NCBI RefSeq assembly: GCF_001557535.2
Contig: NZ_CP014309.1
Span: 496,001-560,000 of the forward strand
From: Burkholderia sp. PAMC 26561
GTDB taxonomy: Bacteria; Pseudomonadota; Gammaproteobacteria; Burkholderiales; Burkholderiaceae
DNA: 64,000 bases
Direction of reading: 5' to 3'
The notes under the pieces are model-generated. The model did not search any database, was not told where the DNA came from, and saw only the letters and a list, made by a program, of their open reading frames with translations. Numbering within the stretch: position 1 is the first letter of the stretch; each line of letters opens with the position of its first letter. The translations under genes and the position numbers were made by a program. Shown here in pieces: positions 1 to 8,447 of this stretch.

Positions 1-524
1 CCGAGTGCAAAATCGAGGCAAACGTTCAAACGCCGTGCCCGCGAGAAGTTGGTCGCGGAATGCAGGCGCGTTGCATCGAGATGCCAGATTTCACCGGCGC
101 GCATGCGAAACACTTGCTCGTCTTCCGAGTGCAGGCAAGCGTCATTGGTCATGATCGGGACGTGAATGCGCGTCCAGGGGTGACTGCCCGGATCGAACTC
201 CACGAAATCCCGGTGAGGGACCAGGACGCCATCGCCTAGTGAATGAATCCGGACCAGTTTCAGGCGGCGCGTGTCGAACGTGTCCGTGATCCACTGGTTG
301 AGCGTTGGCAGCCCCCGTCCTCGTGATGTCGGTGTTGCGAGCCCGCCGCGATCGGAAACGACGCCGTCGCCATCCGCGCCGGTGTCGTTCCAGATGACGA
401 AGGTCTTCCAGTCGCCTATCCTGAATTCATCATAGTGGGAATCATCCTGAGTAAAATTCAGAATCTTCTGTAATTCGGATTCCGAAATAAATGGCTCAAA
501 GCGTCCAACGATTCGAGAATTCAT
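1..524 (-). CDS. Proline-hydroxylase-like 2-oxoglutarate oxygenase (3' end off window)
   Basis: The visible 174 residues begin MNSRIVGRFEPF and contain an HRDF motif, then TRIHVPI, NDACLHSEDEQVFRMR and a final HSATNFSRARRLNVCLDF. This is the layout of Fe(II)/2-oxoglutarate L-proline 3-/cis-4-hydroxylases of the aspartyl/asparaginyl beta-hydroxylase fold. The HxD of HRD and the distal His of LHSA would bind iron, and the following Arg would hold 2-oxoglutarate (family knowledge). The ATG at 522-524 starts the recognisable N-terminus. The end lies beyond base 1. The exact substrate (free proline, another amino acid, or a peptide) cannot be told. It lies in the same direction as, and downstream of, the HDO-type gene at 626-1510 with about 100 bp between them, so the two may be co-transcribed. 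Confidence 0.75.
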   Translation of the reverse strand, partial: MNSRIVGRFEPFISESELQKILNFTQDDSHYDEFRIGDWKTFVIWNDTGADGDGVVSDRGGLATPTSRGRGLPTLNQWITDTFDTRRLKLVRIHSLGDGVLVPHRDFVEFDPGSHPWTRIHVPIMTNDACLHSEDEQVFRMRAGEIWHLDATRLHSATNFSRARRLNVCLDFAL

Positions 525-625
525 TGTGTCAGCAGGTCCAGGGAAGCGGTGGAGGGAGGGCGTTCTTGCGTCAGGGTAGTGCAATGGGCCGCCCGACAGA
601 GTCGGTCGGCCCCGGCTCTGGGTAC

Positions 626-1510
626 TCAGTCGTTGCGTGGCCGAAGTGCTTCGACTGTGCGTGAGTTCTGAAAACCCACGCCTCTCTCAGGTGCGTCACC
701 TACGCCCTCCAACTGCTCTTTTCGGCCTATCGCACGCATTTCCCGTGCGATGGCGTTCCAGAATTTTTCGAATAACTGCAAGTGCTCGAGAAATCCATTT
801 TGAATGCGCAGCGTTGAATCCGCGTCCGTGCAAAACTGCCGGGCGGCCTGCAATGACTCGATCTTGTGTTCTTTTTCGGTCGCGCCAATATGGGCGTAGA
901 AGTATTCACAGGCCTCGTGGAATTCGTCTTCTTCATTCCAGAGGTGCTTATACAGAGTCGCGCCGTCGTACATGCGGCGCAGCATGGTGAAGGCCTGCCA
1001 TTCCAGCGCCATCTGGGCGCCTGCGCCCGTGGCGTTGTCGCTGGCGTAGATGCGCTTCTCACCATGGATCAGGGCACGCGTTTCAGGCAACACATCGACA
1101 TCGCGTTCCACGTTGCGCCAGCTCAGCGCGTCGCCTTCACCCATGACCCGGCCGAGTTCGGCGAGCCAGCCATCGAACAGGACGGAGTGCACCTTGCGAA
1201 CATCGCCATTGCCCATTTCCGAATAGAGCGTCTTCGCATATTCGGTCTGCGCGTCGACATTGCGCGTGTTGCAGATCATGACTGCGAGCACTTCCGGGAA
1301 CGCGCGGTTGAATTCGCCGTAATTGCGCGCGAAAACACGGATCTGGCGGACGCTCAGCGGTGCGGCGGTCCATAAGTCGTAGAAGTCGTTATGCAACGCG
1401 CCGCTCGCATACACCGTTTTAGCGAGCGTCTGAAGATGATCGGGGGCGACAACGGATTCGTCGGCGGCGTTCAAACCCTGCACATTCCAATCGACCATGA
1501 CGTGTGACAT
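626..1510 (-). CDS. Heme-oxygenase-like diiron oxidase (HDO) family protein
   Basis: This 294-residue helical protein fits the iron-containing redox enzyme / TenA-like / HDO superfamily (UndA, BesC and CADD relatives). Candidate ligands are E and H in EMGNGDVRKVH (Glu-x9-His, typical of HDOs), and the E and H residues in EFHEACEYFYAH followed by EKEH near residues 205-225. The start at 1510 (MSHVMVDWNV) is preferred to an upstream ATG at 1549 because GGAG lies just in front of it. HDO enzymes oxidatively cleave or desaturate amino acids or fatty acids, or make N-oxygenated groups. Next to an amino-acid hydroxylase-like gene it could tailor an amino acid. No transporter or NRPS gene is visible to fix the product. 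Confidence 0.65.
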   Translation of the reverse strand: MSHVMVDWNVQGLNAADESVVAPDHLQTLAKTVYASGALHNDFYDLWTAAPLSVRQIRVFARNYGEFNRAFPEVLAVMICNTRNVDAQTEYAKTLYSEMGNGDVRKVHSVLFDGWLAELGRVMGEGDALSWRNVERDVDVLPETRALIHGEKRIYASDNATGAGAQMALEWQAFTMLRRMYDGATLYKHLWNEEDEFHEACEYFYAHIGATEKEHKIESLQAARQFCTDADSTLRIQNGFLEHLQLFEKFWNAIAREMRAIGRKEQLEGVGDAPERGVGFQNSRTVEALRPRND

Positions 1511-1735
1511 TACGGGCTCCCAGAGTGGCGAAATGGCGAGGGAATGCATTTCGCTCGATGGCTGAGCGCCAGTTTGTGGATGAATGGTAGGTCTGACTAA
1601 TGCAAAGTATTGATAGGGCTTATCTGGGATGTGAATCGGCCCGGCCGAGCGCGCGGCGCGGTAGTAGATAGCGCGCTGAATTCATTCAGCCCTGCGTCGT
1701 AGCGGGTCGGATTCCCCGGCTTTGCGCCGAGGTCC

Positions 1736-2005
1736 TCAAACGCCTTGCCCACATCGATAACCCGCCGGCGTGATCGTCACGTTTGCCGGAGGCGACGCCT
1801 CCTCACCTTTCGTTTCCGACAGCCAGCCTTCTTGCCGGCCGTATTCCAGGCCGCTGAAGAAATCCTGGCAGATCCAGCCATCGACGGCCCACCATTCTTG
1901 AATCGTCTCCGTGGGCAGCACCGCACCGGCCCGGCACTGGTGATGGATGACAAACATGCGGCAGATACGGATGGCGGCTTCGCGGGGCGTAGGGCGGTCG
2001 ATCAT
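1736..2005 (-). CDS. Small conserved hypothetical protein (89 aa)
   Basis: The protein starts MIDRPTPREAAIRICRMF and runs to a short Thr/Pro tail. It has one Trp-rich stretch (EWWAVDGWICQDFF) and no signal peptide or membrane segment. I recall similar short proteins from Burkholderia genomes but know no function. ATG at 2003-2005 is taken as start; the TTG two codons upstream is the alternative. It stands alone between the HDO gene and IS/LysR debris. Coding bias is consistent with a real gene. Confidence 0.5.
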   Translation of the reverse strand: MIDRPTPREAAIRICRMFVIHHQCRAGAVLPTETIQEWWAVDGWICQDFFSGLEYGRQEGWLSETKGEEASPPANVTITPAGYRCGQGV

Positions 2006-2109
2006 GGGCAAGGGCGTTCATGTTATGACTGCCGGGAGACGGCGGCACTCGGGCGCTTTCCTAGAATACGCGGCGACCAGGCTAACGGATTCCTTTCCAT
2101 GTACAAAAA

Positions 2110-2330
2110 TTTAACGCGAACGTTTGCGATCGGATGCGCGGCGACGAAATCTGAGCGCAAGCCGCGCGAAGGTCGCTGGTATCGAGGAAAAAACGCGTAT
2201 TGTCGGCCACCCGCTCGATCATGAAGTCGATGAAAGTCCGCACCCGCATGGGCTGTTCGGTCCGGTGCCCTTAATAGATCGTGATCGTGCCGTATTCGGC
2301 AATGTGCTGCGTGAGCAACGCCACGAGCCG
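2110..2330 (-). pseudogene. C-terminal remnant of a LysR-family regulator
   Basis: Read on the minus strand from 2330, the frame gives RLVALLTQHIAEYGTITIY, a TAA stop, then MRVRTFIDFMIERVADN and RFFLDTSDLRAAC. This is the usual tail of a LysR effector domain (EYG..I, RVRxFIDFM). TAA probably replaced a Tyr codon. Everything upstream is replaced by the IS21-like remnant that begins at about 2334, so only about 65 residues of coding sense remain. It is dead. Confidence 0.7.
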
Positions 2331-2333
2331 GCC

Positions 2334-2550
2334 GCTGCTTCGCGCAATTGCTGGTGAGGTTGGCTGCTCGGTCAACACGGTGAGGAAGTATCTGGCGGCG
2401 CAAGATGCGCCGACATTTAAACCGGCGGCAACGCCTCGGAAATCAATGGTAAAGCCCTTTGAAGGGTATCTGCGCGAGCGGGTCGCGGCTGCGGCACCGG
2501 ACTGGATCCCGGCCGCGGTGTTGTGGCGTGAGATTCAGTCGATGGGGTTG
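2334..2550 (+). mobile_element. IS21-family IstA transposase remnant
   Basis: The plus frame reads IAGEVGCSVNTVRKYLA, then a linker and GYLRERVAAAAPDWIPAAVL, the N-terminal HTH and following segment of IS21 IstA transposases. Homology stops after about 70 residues near WREIQSMG. The rest of the element, including the DDE domain and istB, is absent. It abuts the truncated LysR gene, so insertion here and later deletion are likely. Confidence 0.7.
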
Positions 2551-2724
2551 TTGGCGGCGGCCGAATTGTACGCAAACGTCGTTCGACGGAATTCTGTCAA
2601 TCCGGAAACCATGTTCAGCAGGGAAGCGCTGATTCGAGTTGACATTGTTAAGCACACTCGGAACGATTTGAAACCGTCAATTCGCGTTTTAAAATTCAAA
2701 GCCCGTCCATGAGGTTTTGATCTT

Positions 2725-3304
2725 ATGGAACATTCCCTTCATTCGAGCGCGCCAACCGCGATGATTCGCCCCCGAGGCGCACACCGGTTTGAGGTTTTTA
2801 GCCCGAAGCTTAGCCGCAGGCTCACGATCTATCGCCGCGTCGTATTGGATGCGCGGATGCTCATTGAGTCCGATCCATCAGTCGTTACGTTTAGCGAACG
2901 TCCGGGGACGGTTTTGATCGGCGAGCGTTACCTTCAAGTCGACTTCTCTGTCCGGTATGCAGACAAAGCCGAGTTATTGATCGCGGCAGATTCGCCTGGA
3001 GACGAGGACGCCGATGTTCGTGACACGATTAATACATCGGCATTACCGGCGTTTTATTCCGCACGTGGAACTGGTCGCTGCCCGTATGTGGATCGATAGC
3101 TGGCATCGCTTGCTTCCCAGCATCGTAGCGACACGAGGTTTAATCTCGAGGCCCCTTCGCACGGGTATCGAACGGTTCGCAAACAAGCCACAGCAGCTGG
3201 TGACGATTGAGCGTGAATTCTCAACGGGTGACCCAACCGTTGCACGCGCAGAAACTTTGTGTAGTTTAGTCCCATGCTCGACAGGTCGCGGCATCCGAAA
3301 GTGA
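2725..3304 (+). pseudogene. Frameshifted TnsA-like transposon endonuclease
   Basis: The first frame (from ATG 2725) gives FEVFSPKLSRRLTIYRR and SDPSVVTFSERPGTV followed by YLQVDFSVRY, the N-terminal half of TnsA-like endonucleases found in Burkholderia Tn7/Tn5053-like elements (E, D and QxD-type active-site region). After about base 3010 the sense moves to another frame, giving PHVELVAARMWIDSWHRLL and QQLVTIEREFSTGDPTVAR, which continues the same family. A single frameshift near 3000-3030 explains this. No TnsB- or TnsC-type partner follows, so it is a stranded, dead fragment of a heteromeric transposon. Confidence 0.55.
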
Positions 3305-3410
3305 AACCGTGAGTAGGTAACGCATCGTCAGGTCTCGACGCATTCGCTGGACGGGTTATATGTCTACGACATTGAAGCATTTTTGACGTGATCCGGTATT
3401 AGCAATAACG

Positions 3411-4052
3411 TTATTTTTTACGCCTGCGTTTAGACGAATGAGGCCGAGGACCGTGGCGCACTGGGAGCTTCGGTTGAGGGGGCGGGGCGCTGTTTGGTGG
3501 TTGTTTTGGTTGAGGAGGCGAACTGTTGTTTGTTGGTTGCATGGGGCGAGGCGCAAACTCATGGAACGCTAACCCAATTTTGTGTCCCGCCGCAGAACCA
3601 CCTAGAACCAGCGCGATAAGGCCAACACACAAGGTCCAAATGTCTTTGTCGCGAGGCGACGATTGACGCGCAAGCACTGGCACATGACCATCCGACCCGC
3701 CGTTTGAATTTATTGGAACAGGCGCTTGTACTGTTCCATTCGCGTCGTTCAGTCGCGAGACAGCCGAAACCGGCGGGATTGGAATCGACTCTGACTCCGA
3801 AGAGCGGTCGATTGTGGCCGCTATTGACAAGAGCGTCACGACGGCGAGCAGCAGGCTACCTGCCGAGCACAACTCCGCATTGAGTCGAAGTATCGGCCGA
3901 TATCTCGTCTCACTTTCTTTACTTGCCCGAAGGGTGCGTAGCGAAAACAGAAAGCAAGTTGTCGACGTAACAGCGCAGATGGCAATGCAGATAATCGCCA
4001 TCGGAACGAAGCCACCGTTACCGTGAATGATCCAAGCCCCGAGCGCTACCAA
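3411..4052 (-). CDS. Hypothetical membrane protein with proline-rich C-terminus
   Basis: The protein has hydrophobic segments around residues 1-35 (HGNGGFVPMAIICIAICAV), 60-80 (SLLLAVVTLLSIAAT) and 140-155 (LCVGLIALVLGG), and a basic, proline-rich tail (PPQPKQPPNSAPPPQPK, ending RRRKK). The start is unclear: codon 1 is TTG, and the same frame continues upstream for about 28 sensible residues (KKYAKSYVNELRQHKVFVAS) to a stop at 4137-4139 without an ATG. A 5' truncation or frameshift is therefore possible. I do not recognise the family. The lower GC content suggests acquired DNA. Confidence 0.4.
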   Translation of the reverse strand: MVALGAWIIHGNGGFVPMAIICIAICAVTSTTCFLFSLRTLRASKESETRYRPILRLNAELCSAGSLLLAVVTLLSIAATIDRSSESESIPIPPVSAVSRLNDANGTVQAPVPINSNGGSDGHVPVLARQSSPRDKDIWTLCVGLIALVLGGSAAGHKIGLAFHEFAPRPMQPTNNSSPPQPKQPPNSAPPPQPKLPVRHGPRPHSSKRRRKK

Positions 4053-4139
4053 TAGAAGCTTGACGGCATAATAGGATGCGACGAATACTTTGTGCTGCCT
4101 GAGTTCGTTGACATAAGACTTGGCATACTTTTTCCATTA

Positions 4140-5661
4140 GATTCGACATGATTAAGGAGGTTAAATTAAATTCATTATGTTTTAGGGCATGTCCACGCCC
4201 CTCTGTTACAGCGCTGCACCCGGTTGAGGGCACGATGAGTTGTCATATCCTGAGTGAGATCATTTTTGAATAACTTTCAGCGAGGCACGTTTCGGTGCTC
4301 CTTATTTTCCAATGGATCGCCGTTTGAAATGGCTCGCGCTCATCAATTTGTCTGCGAAGTTAGCATTACACTAGCTCGCCACACCGTTGCGAGTCAGCGC
4401 ATATACGCTTCTCTTCGTTCATGTTAAGGACCATTTTCACTAGCCGTAGCCGACTTTCGGTTTGCCTAAAGAGTATGCAACTGTTGGAGCGGCTGCCGCG
4501 TCCGCAGAAAAGGTGTCGTCGGCGCTATAACCTGACGCGTTCGGTCGCTGAAACACGAACGTATTGACCCCCGACTCGGGCTGATTCTACAAGAGTCTCG
4601 GACCGGATGACTGTGGAAAATCCGTTTTACCGTGTCGCGCAGTTTGAATGTCCCGATAAAGCTCCGCGACGTCGCAAATCTGCAACTTTTGTGTATCGGC
4701 AACGTCCGCAACTCAACTTAAATGAATCCGCAACCAAAGCGTTCCGGTAGTCGAGAAAGCGTGCATTTCCAAACAAAGCAGGAGTTTTCAGCAACAAGCT
4801 TGATCACGGATAATGCAACCGAGCAGTTGCCTGATCACAACCTAAAACTGCGCGCACCGTTCGTACTTTTCGTTCGCTAACCGGATCAATGGCGTTTCGA
4901 ATGACACTGTTTGACCTGCTCAGTTGATTGATCTGGAAAGGCATGAACGACGCTACCTTCAAAAGTCGGCTTAAACGTCAACGTAGGGACCAAACACTTC
5001 CGCTGGGCGTTCTATAAGTTTCAAGTGCTAAGACGGCGCTCGAAAAAAAGCTACCTTGAGCCCCGTTCCAAAGGGAGGATGTTCGACTACGTAAACGATG
5101 TCGGCGCAAACGAAGTCCGGCAAAACTCCTCAATTCTCAAGCAACCAAAGGGTCCACTTGGCAACAGGCACTGCCTGACTTGCGCGTTAAGGAAGTGGGA
5201 GGTTCACGCGACGGCTCTCGGTAATGCGGTACCAACCTGCGCATTTTAGGGTGATCCACCGTTGGCCTTACTGCTACGCCGACCTCAGGAGATTCGATCA
5301 TTTAAGAAAGACTGCTCACAAGAATCTCGAGGTACGAGACAAGGAAAGCTATTTCAATGTGTCAATGGACATGGTGCTCCCAAGCCTGCTGCGTCGATTC
5401 AGGATGCCGTCACCAGGCGCTTACACTGTTTCTACAGGAACGCCGATGTAAAGGTTGCCATCCCAATCTTGCAAGTATATTCTGAATCGGCCGTTCTAAA
5501 ACAAACCAATACTGTCGAAAACCGCATTTCAGTGACTCGGCCGAACAAAATGATTAATGCGAAACCGCCGAACCACCTCTATATGAGTAGACACCGTCGA
5601 AGCTTGGAATGCAGTTAGCAGACATCTTGGTCGTCAACTAAGCGAAAGGGAACTTAAGAAC
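4140..5661. other. 1.5-kb region with no recognisable gene
   Basis: Only short open frames on both strands, none with family motifs, good start signals or GC-rich codon bias. GC is visibly lower than in the catabolic blocks. Most likely decayed acquired DNA and the 5' region of the peroxiredoxin gene. No hairpin-plus-T terminator or repeat was evident by eye. Confidence 0.5.
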
Positions 5662-6258
5662 ATGAGAAACGACATCGTACCTGGAGCTCGTTTTCCTGAT
5701 TACGAGCTGACCGACCACACAGCGACACGGCGCAAGTTGTCCGAACTTCAAGGAACGGACCCCATGATTGTCATACTTAGCCGTGGAGGCTTCTGCCCTA
5801 AGGATCGGCGACAGGCCGAAGGACTTATCGACCTGCACCGCGAAATGGAAGTAGGCTATTGCCAACTTGTCACCGTCAGCACGGATAACCTTACTGAGAC
5901 AAACGAATACCGTAGTGGGGTGGGCGCGCACTGGCCTTTTCTATCCGACGCGGGCCGTATTGTGCAAAAAGACCTCGACATCGCCGAATACACGGACCCG
6001 TTGCACGATCCGATGATCCCGCACGTTGTTGTCCTTGAGCCGGATCTCATCGTCTACAAAATCTACAGCGGGTACTGGTTTTTTGGAAGGCCGACGATGG
6101 AGGAATTGCGTCAAGATTTGCGCGTTGTTACCAAGAAATGCAGGCCGGATTGGGACATTACGACACCCGAAATGAAACGCGCGTGGCAGGAAGGCCGCAA
6201 GGAAAAGTTCTATCCATACGGCAAGACGTACGTCCAAACGCTTCGCGAGCAGGATTGA
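5662..6258 (+). CDS. Peroxiredoxin-like (AhpC/TSA fold) protein
   Basis: 198 residues with a thioredoxin/redoxin fold pattern: VPGARFPDYELTDHT at the N-terminus, then ILSRGGFCPKDRRQ holding the only likely active-site Cys (Cys45), then LVTVSTDN and PHVVVLEPDL. The RGxFCPxxR arrangement belongs to AhpC-TSA-like redoxins rather than typical 2-Cys Prx (PxxxTxxC), and no resolving Cys is obvious. It may reduce peroxides with an external thiol. AAGGGAAC precedes the ATG at 5662. It is monocistronic between two gene-poor stretches. Confidence 0.7.
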   Translation: MRNDIVPGARFPDYELTDHTATRRKLSELQGTDPMIVILSRGGFCPKDRRQAEGLIDLHREMEVGYCQLVTVSTDNLTETNEYRSGVGAHWPFLSDAGRIVQKDLDIAEYTDPLHDPMIPHVVVLEPDLIVYKIYSGYWFFGRPTMEELRQDLRVVTKKCRPDWDITTPEMKRAWQEGRKEKFYPYGKTYVQTLREQD

Positions 6259-6597
6259 TGTATACACGGGACGCCGTGCGCGCTGCAAAGCAAAGTAGGT
6301 TATCTCGCCTCTCCGTTTCCAGGTCACTCTCGATTAAGGGAACACGAAGGAAAAAAACGAGATGACAACCGAGCAAAGGTCATCGTTTTCGGCGATTGAA
6401 AAGACGCCGTTCCCCGCAACAATCGACGCGCCGTCACGCCTGCGTTACGCGTTACAGCGGTCGAAGAGACCGAGCAAACGGCATAATGTCATCTCGATGC
6501 TAAGAGTGATGCGTGCGAGGCGGGTTCGGTATGGTCGAGGCCAATCGAGATTCGCGATCCAATGGCATTCGTCTCTTCGAAGTACCGCCCCTAGGTC
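6259..6597. other. Intergenic, no gene seen
   Basis: Convergent spacer between the redoxin gene (+) and the ABM monooxygenase gene (-). Short open frames lack motifs. No clear terminator stem with a T-run was found by eye. Confidence 0.4.
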
Positions 6598-6894
6598 TTA
6601 CTTCTCTGCGACCACTTGAAGCCGATGAACCTTCACTTCGGAAAACAGCCGTTCGGAATTTGCCACGAGCTCCTGTCCAGCCTCGCCGTTCAAATGCGCT
6701 TCACGGGCAACTTCGTCATTGAAGGTATCGAAGACTACATATAAGCCGGGCTCGCCTTCGTCTTTCGCCGCGTGCCACGTCAACGTTCCAGCTTCTCCTC
6801 TTACCAGCTTGGCTTCCCCGTTTAGAAACGCCTCGACTTCCGATTCCTGTCCTGGTTTAGCCTTCAGTTCAACAAACAACGCAAAATTAGCCAT
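6598..6894 (-). CDS. Antibiotic-biosynthesis-monooxygenase (ABM) domain protein
   Basis: 98 residues from ATG 6894 (MANFALFVELKAKPGQ), with AGAGGA upstream on the coding strand. The sequence shows the single ferredoxin-like ABM fold: VELKAKPGQESEVEAFL, TLTWHAAKDEGEP, YVVFDTFNDEVAREAHLNG and AELVANSE-type elements. Such proteins are cofactor-free quinol monooxygenases (YgiN type) or small stress proteins, acting as dimers in the cytoplasm. It stands alone. Confidence 0.75.
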   Translation of the reverse strand: MANFALFVELKAKPGQESEVEAFLNGEAKLVRGEAGTLTWHAAKDEGEPGLYVVFDTFNDEVAREAHLNGEAGQELVANSERLFSEVKVHRLQVVAEK

Positions 6895-7382
6895 TTGGAT
6901 ATATCCTCTTTTGTAGTGAATGTTAAGTACATTCGAAGTTACACAATGCATTTATACTGCTCGCACCAGCCACGCTCATTGAGTAGCATCGTGGAGCAAG
7001 AGATCCGAAGGATTATACGAAGCAATGGTTCCTCAGATGATCTGCAATGGATCTTATGCTCTGTTTTGCCAAAGATACATCCGCCAAAGCGAGAAGCCGG
7101 TTTAACATCTTTGGAGATAATTCACGTTTCTCTCTTATCCCGCTTGCCCGAGATAATGGTTGAGCCGGGACGGTACAAGAACTGAACGAAAGCCCGTCAC
7201 CAAGGACCACGTATCCAGCCGACACACCGTGCCTATTGAGTGAGTGTTTCTTTCAATATTCTCATGGCGAGATCGCTGCGCTTGCGCATTAACTGTCAAT
7301 GCTGACCGCTTGTCCCGGTTGCTCTCAGACTGAATCACATCGTCGGGTTGCATTTTAGTCAACGTTGGCACGTCCACAGAAA
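6895..7382. other. Intergenic, no gene seen
   Basis: 488 bp, AT-richer than the following block. It lies upstream of the ABM gene and downstream of the GntR gene, both on the minus strand. No motif-bearing frame was found. Confidence 0.4.
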
Positions 7383-8432
7383 CTAGGGAAACGGCACTAC
7401 GAATGCCGGCAAGTCTGGCTCCGGCAACACAGCAAGAACCTTCAGCCGCTGCAATGTACGTGTTTGGCCGTTTTTTAAATGCTGGCACAATGCGGACGTG
7501 GCATGATCAACATCTCCGGCCATTAGACAACGCAAAACCACCCGGTGCTCTTCGAGCGTGCCAGCCTCGGGATGAAGATTAAATGCTTGAAAAAAAGCAT
7601 GGTTCACTGTGAGCGGCATGTGTGCATGCCGAACCGTATCAAGAAGCTTGCGATTGCGCGCATACGCTAGACAGTCAACATGCAAAGTGGTTTCAATATG
7701 CTGAAGCCTGTCAGCGTCGACTGAATCTGGGCGATTAATTGCTTCTTCAATATCAGCGATGGCTGCGGCCAGCATTTCATGCTGTAGAAACGGCTGGCTC
7801 GACCGGAGCGCGGCAGGCTCAAGCAACATGCGCAACTCGTAATCTTGGGCGACTGATCTTGCCGTCAGCGGACCGCATAGCCAGTGGGAATAGGTTGATT
7901 TCTCAATCAGTCCGCGATCGCGAAGTCGTGCCAGCGTTTCGCGCACCACGTCCCGGCTTACGTGTAACGTTTCGGCGGCTAGAGTCTCGTCTATCCGAAA
8001 ATGACCGAAGACAATTGCGACCGAGACCGCCTCCTCCAGTGCCCGATAGATCCGCTCCCCTGTAGTGGGTAAATCTAGAGGTTCGGGCGGAGCATCAAAG
8101 CCAAGCGCAGTTTCCGACAATGGCGCGCGAAGCGGTTCGGGCGCCGAGCCGTTCTCATTGGCGACTAGATAGCCGCGTCCATCGAAAGTGAGAAGTAGGC
8201 CATCAGAATGCAAAAGCTCGAATGCCTTTCGGACTGGTACGCGACTTGTACCAAAAAGTCGTGCTACCGGTCCTTCAAGCAATACGAGTCCGGGTACGAT
8301 ACGGCCCGCGAGAATCGCCTGCTGAAGGTGGTTTTGGATCAGCCTGTAGCGGTGCCGATTGTCTATATCCGTTGTGCGATTCGACTCGGTGGCGTCGGAA
8401 GACGAGTGAACGAAAGGTGTCCGTCTATTCAT
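7383..8432 (-). CDS. GntR-family regulator with two winged-helix domains and FCD-like domain
   Basis: 349 residues. The first GntR winged helix spans about residues 28-95 (YRLIQNHLQQAILAGRIVPG, then FGTSRVPVRKAFELLHSDGL). After a linker a second one follows at about 122-180 (GERIYRALEEAVSVAIVFG, then LHVSRDVVRETLARLRDRG). An FCD-like helical effector domain follows (YELRMLLEPAALRSS, then HHATSAL-type end). One winged helix is the family norm, so the doubled DNA-binding part is unusual. The gene lies 15 bp downstream of the solute-binding protein gene on the same strand and probably closes the operon from 13.8 kb, so it could be its autoregulated ligand sensor. Confidence 0.8.
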   Translation of the reverse strand: MNRRTPFVHSSSDATESNRTTDIDNRHRYRLIQNHLQQAILAGRIVPGLVLLEGPVARLFGTSRVPVRKAFELLHSDGLLLTFDGRGYLVANENGSAPEPLRAPLSETALGFDAPPEPLDLPTTGERIYRALEEAVSVAIVFGHFRIDETLAAETLHVSRDVVRETLARLRDRGLIEKSTYSHWLCGPLTARSVAQDYELRMLLEPAALRSSQPFLQHEMLAAAIADIEEAINRPDSVDADRLQHIETTLHVDCLAYARNRKLLDTVRHAHMPLTVNHAFFQAFNLHPEAGTLEEHRVVLRCLMAGDVDHATSALCQHLKNGQTRTLQRLKVLAVLPEPDLPAFVVPFP

Positions 8433-8447
8433 TGCGTGACATTGTAA

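Noticed and set aside
4140..5661. Several 70-120 codon frames in the gene-poor stretch
   Set aside because: No motif, no convincing start and atypical composition; listing them as genes would be unsupported.
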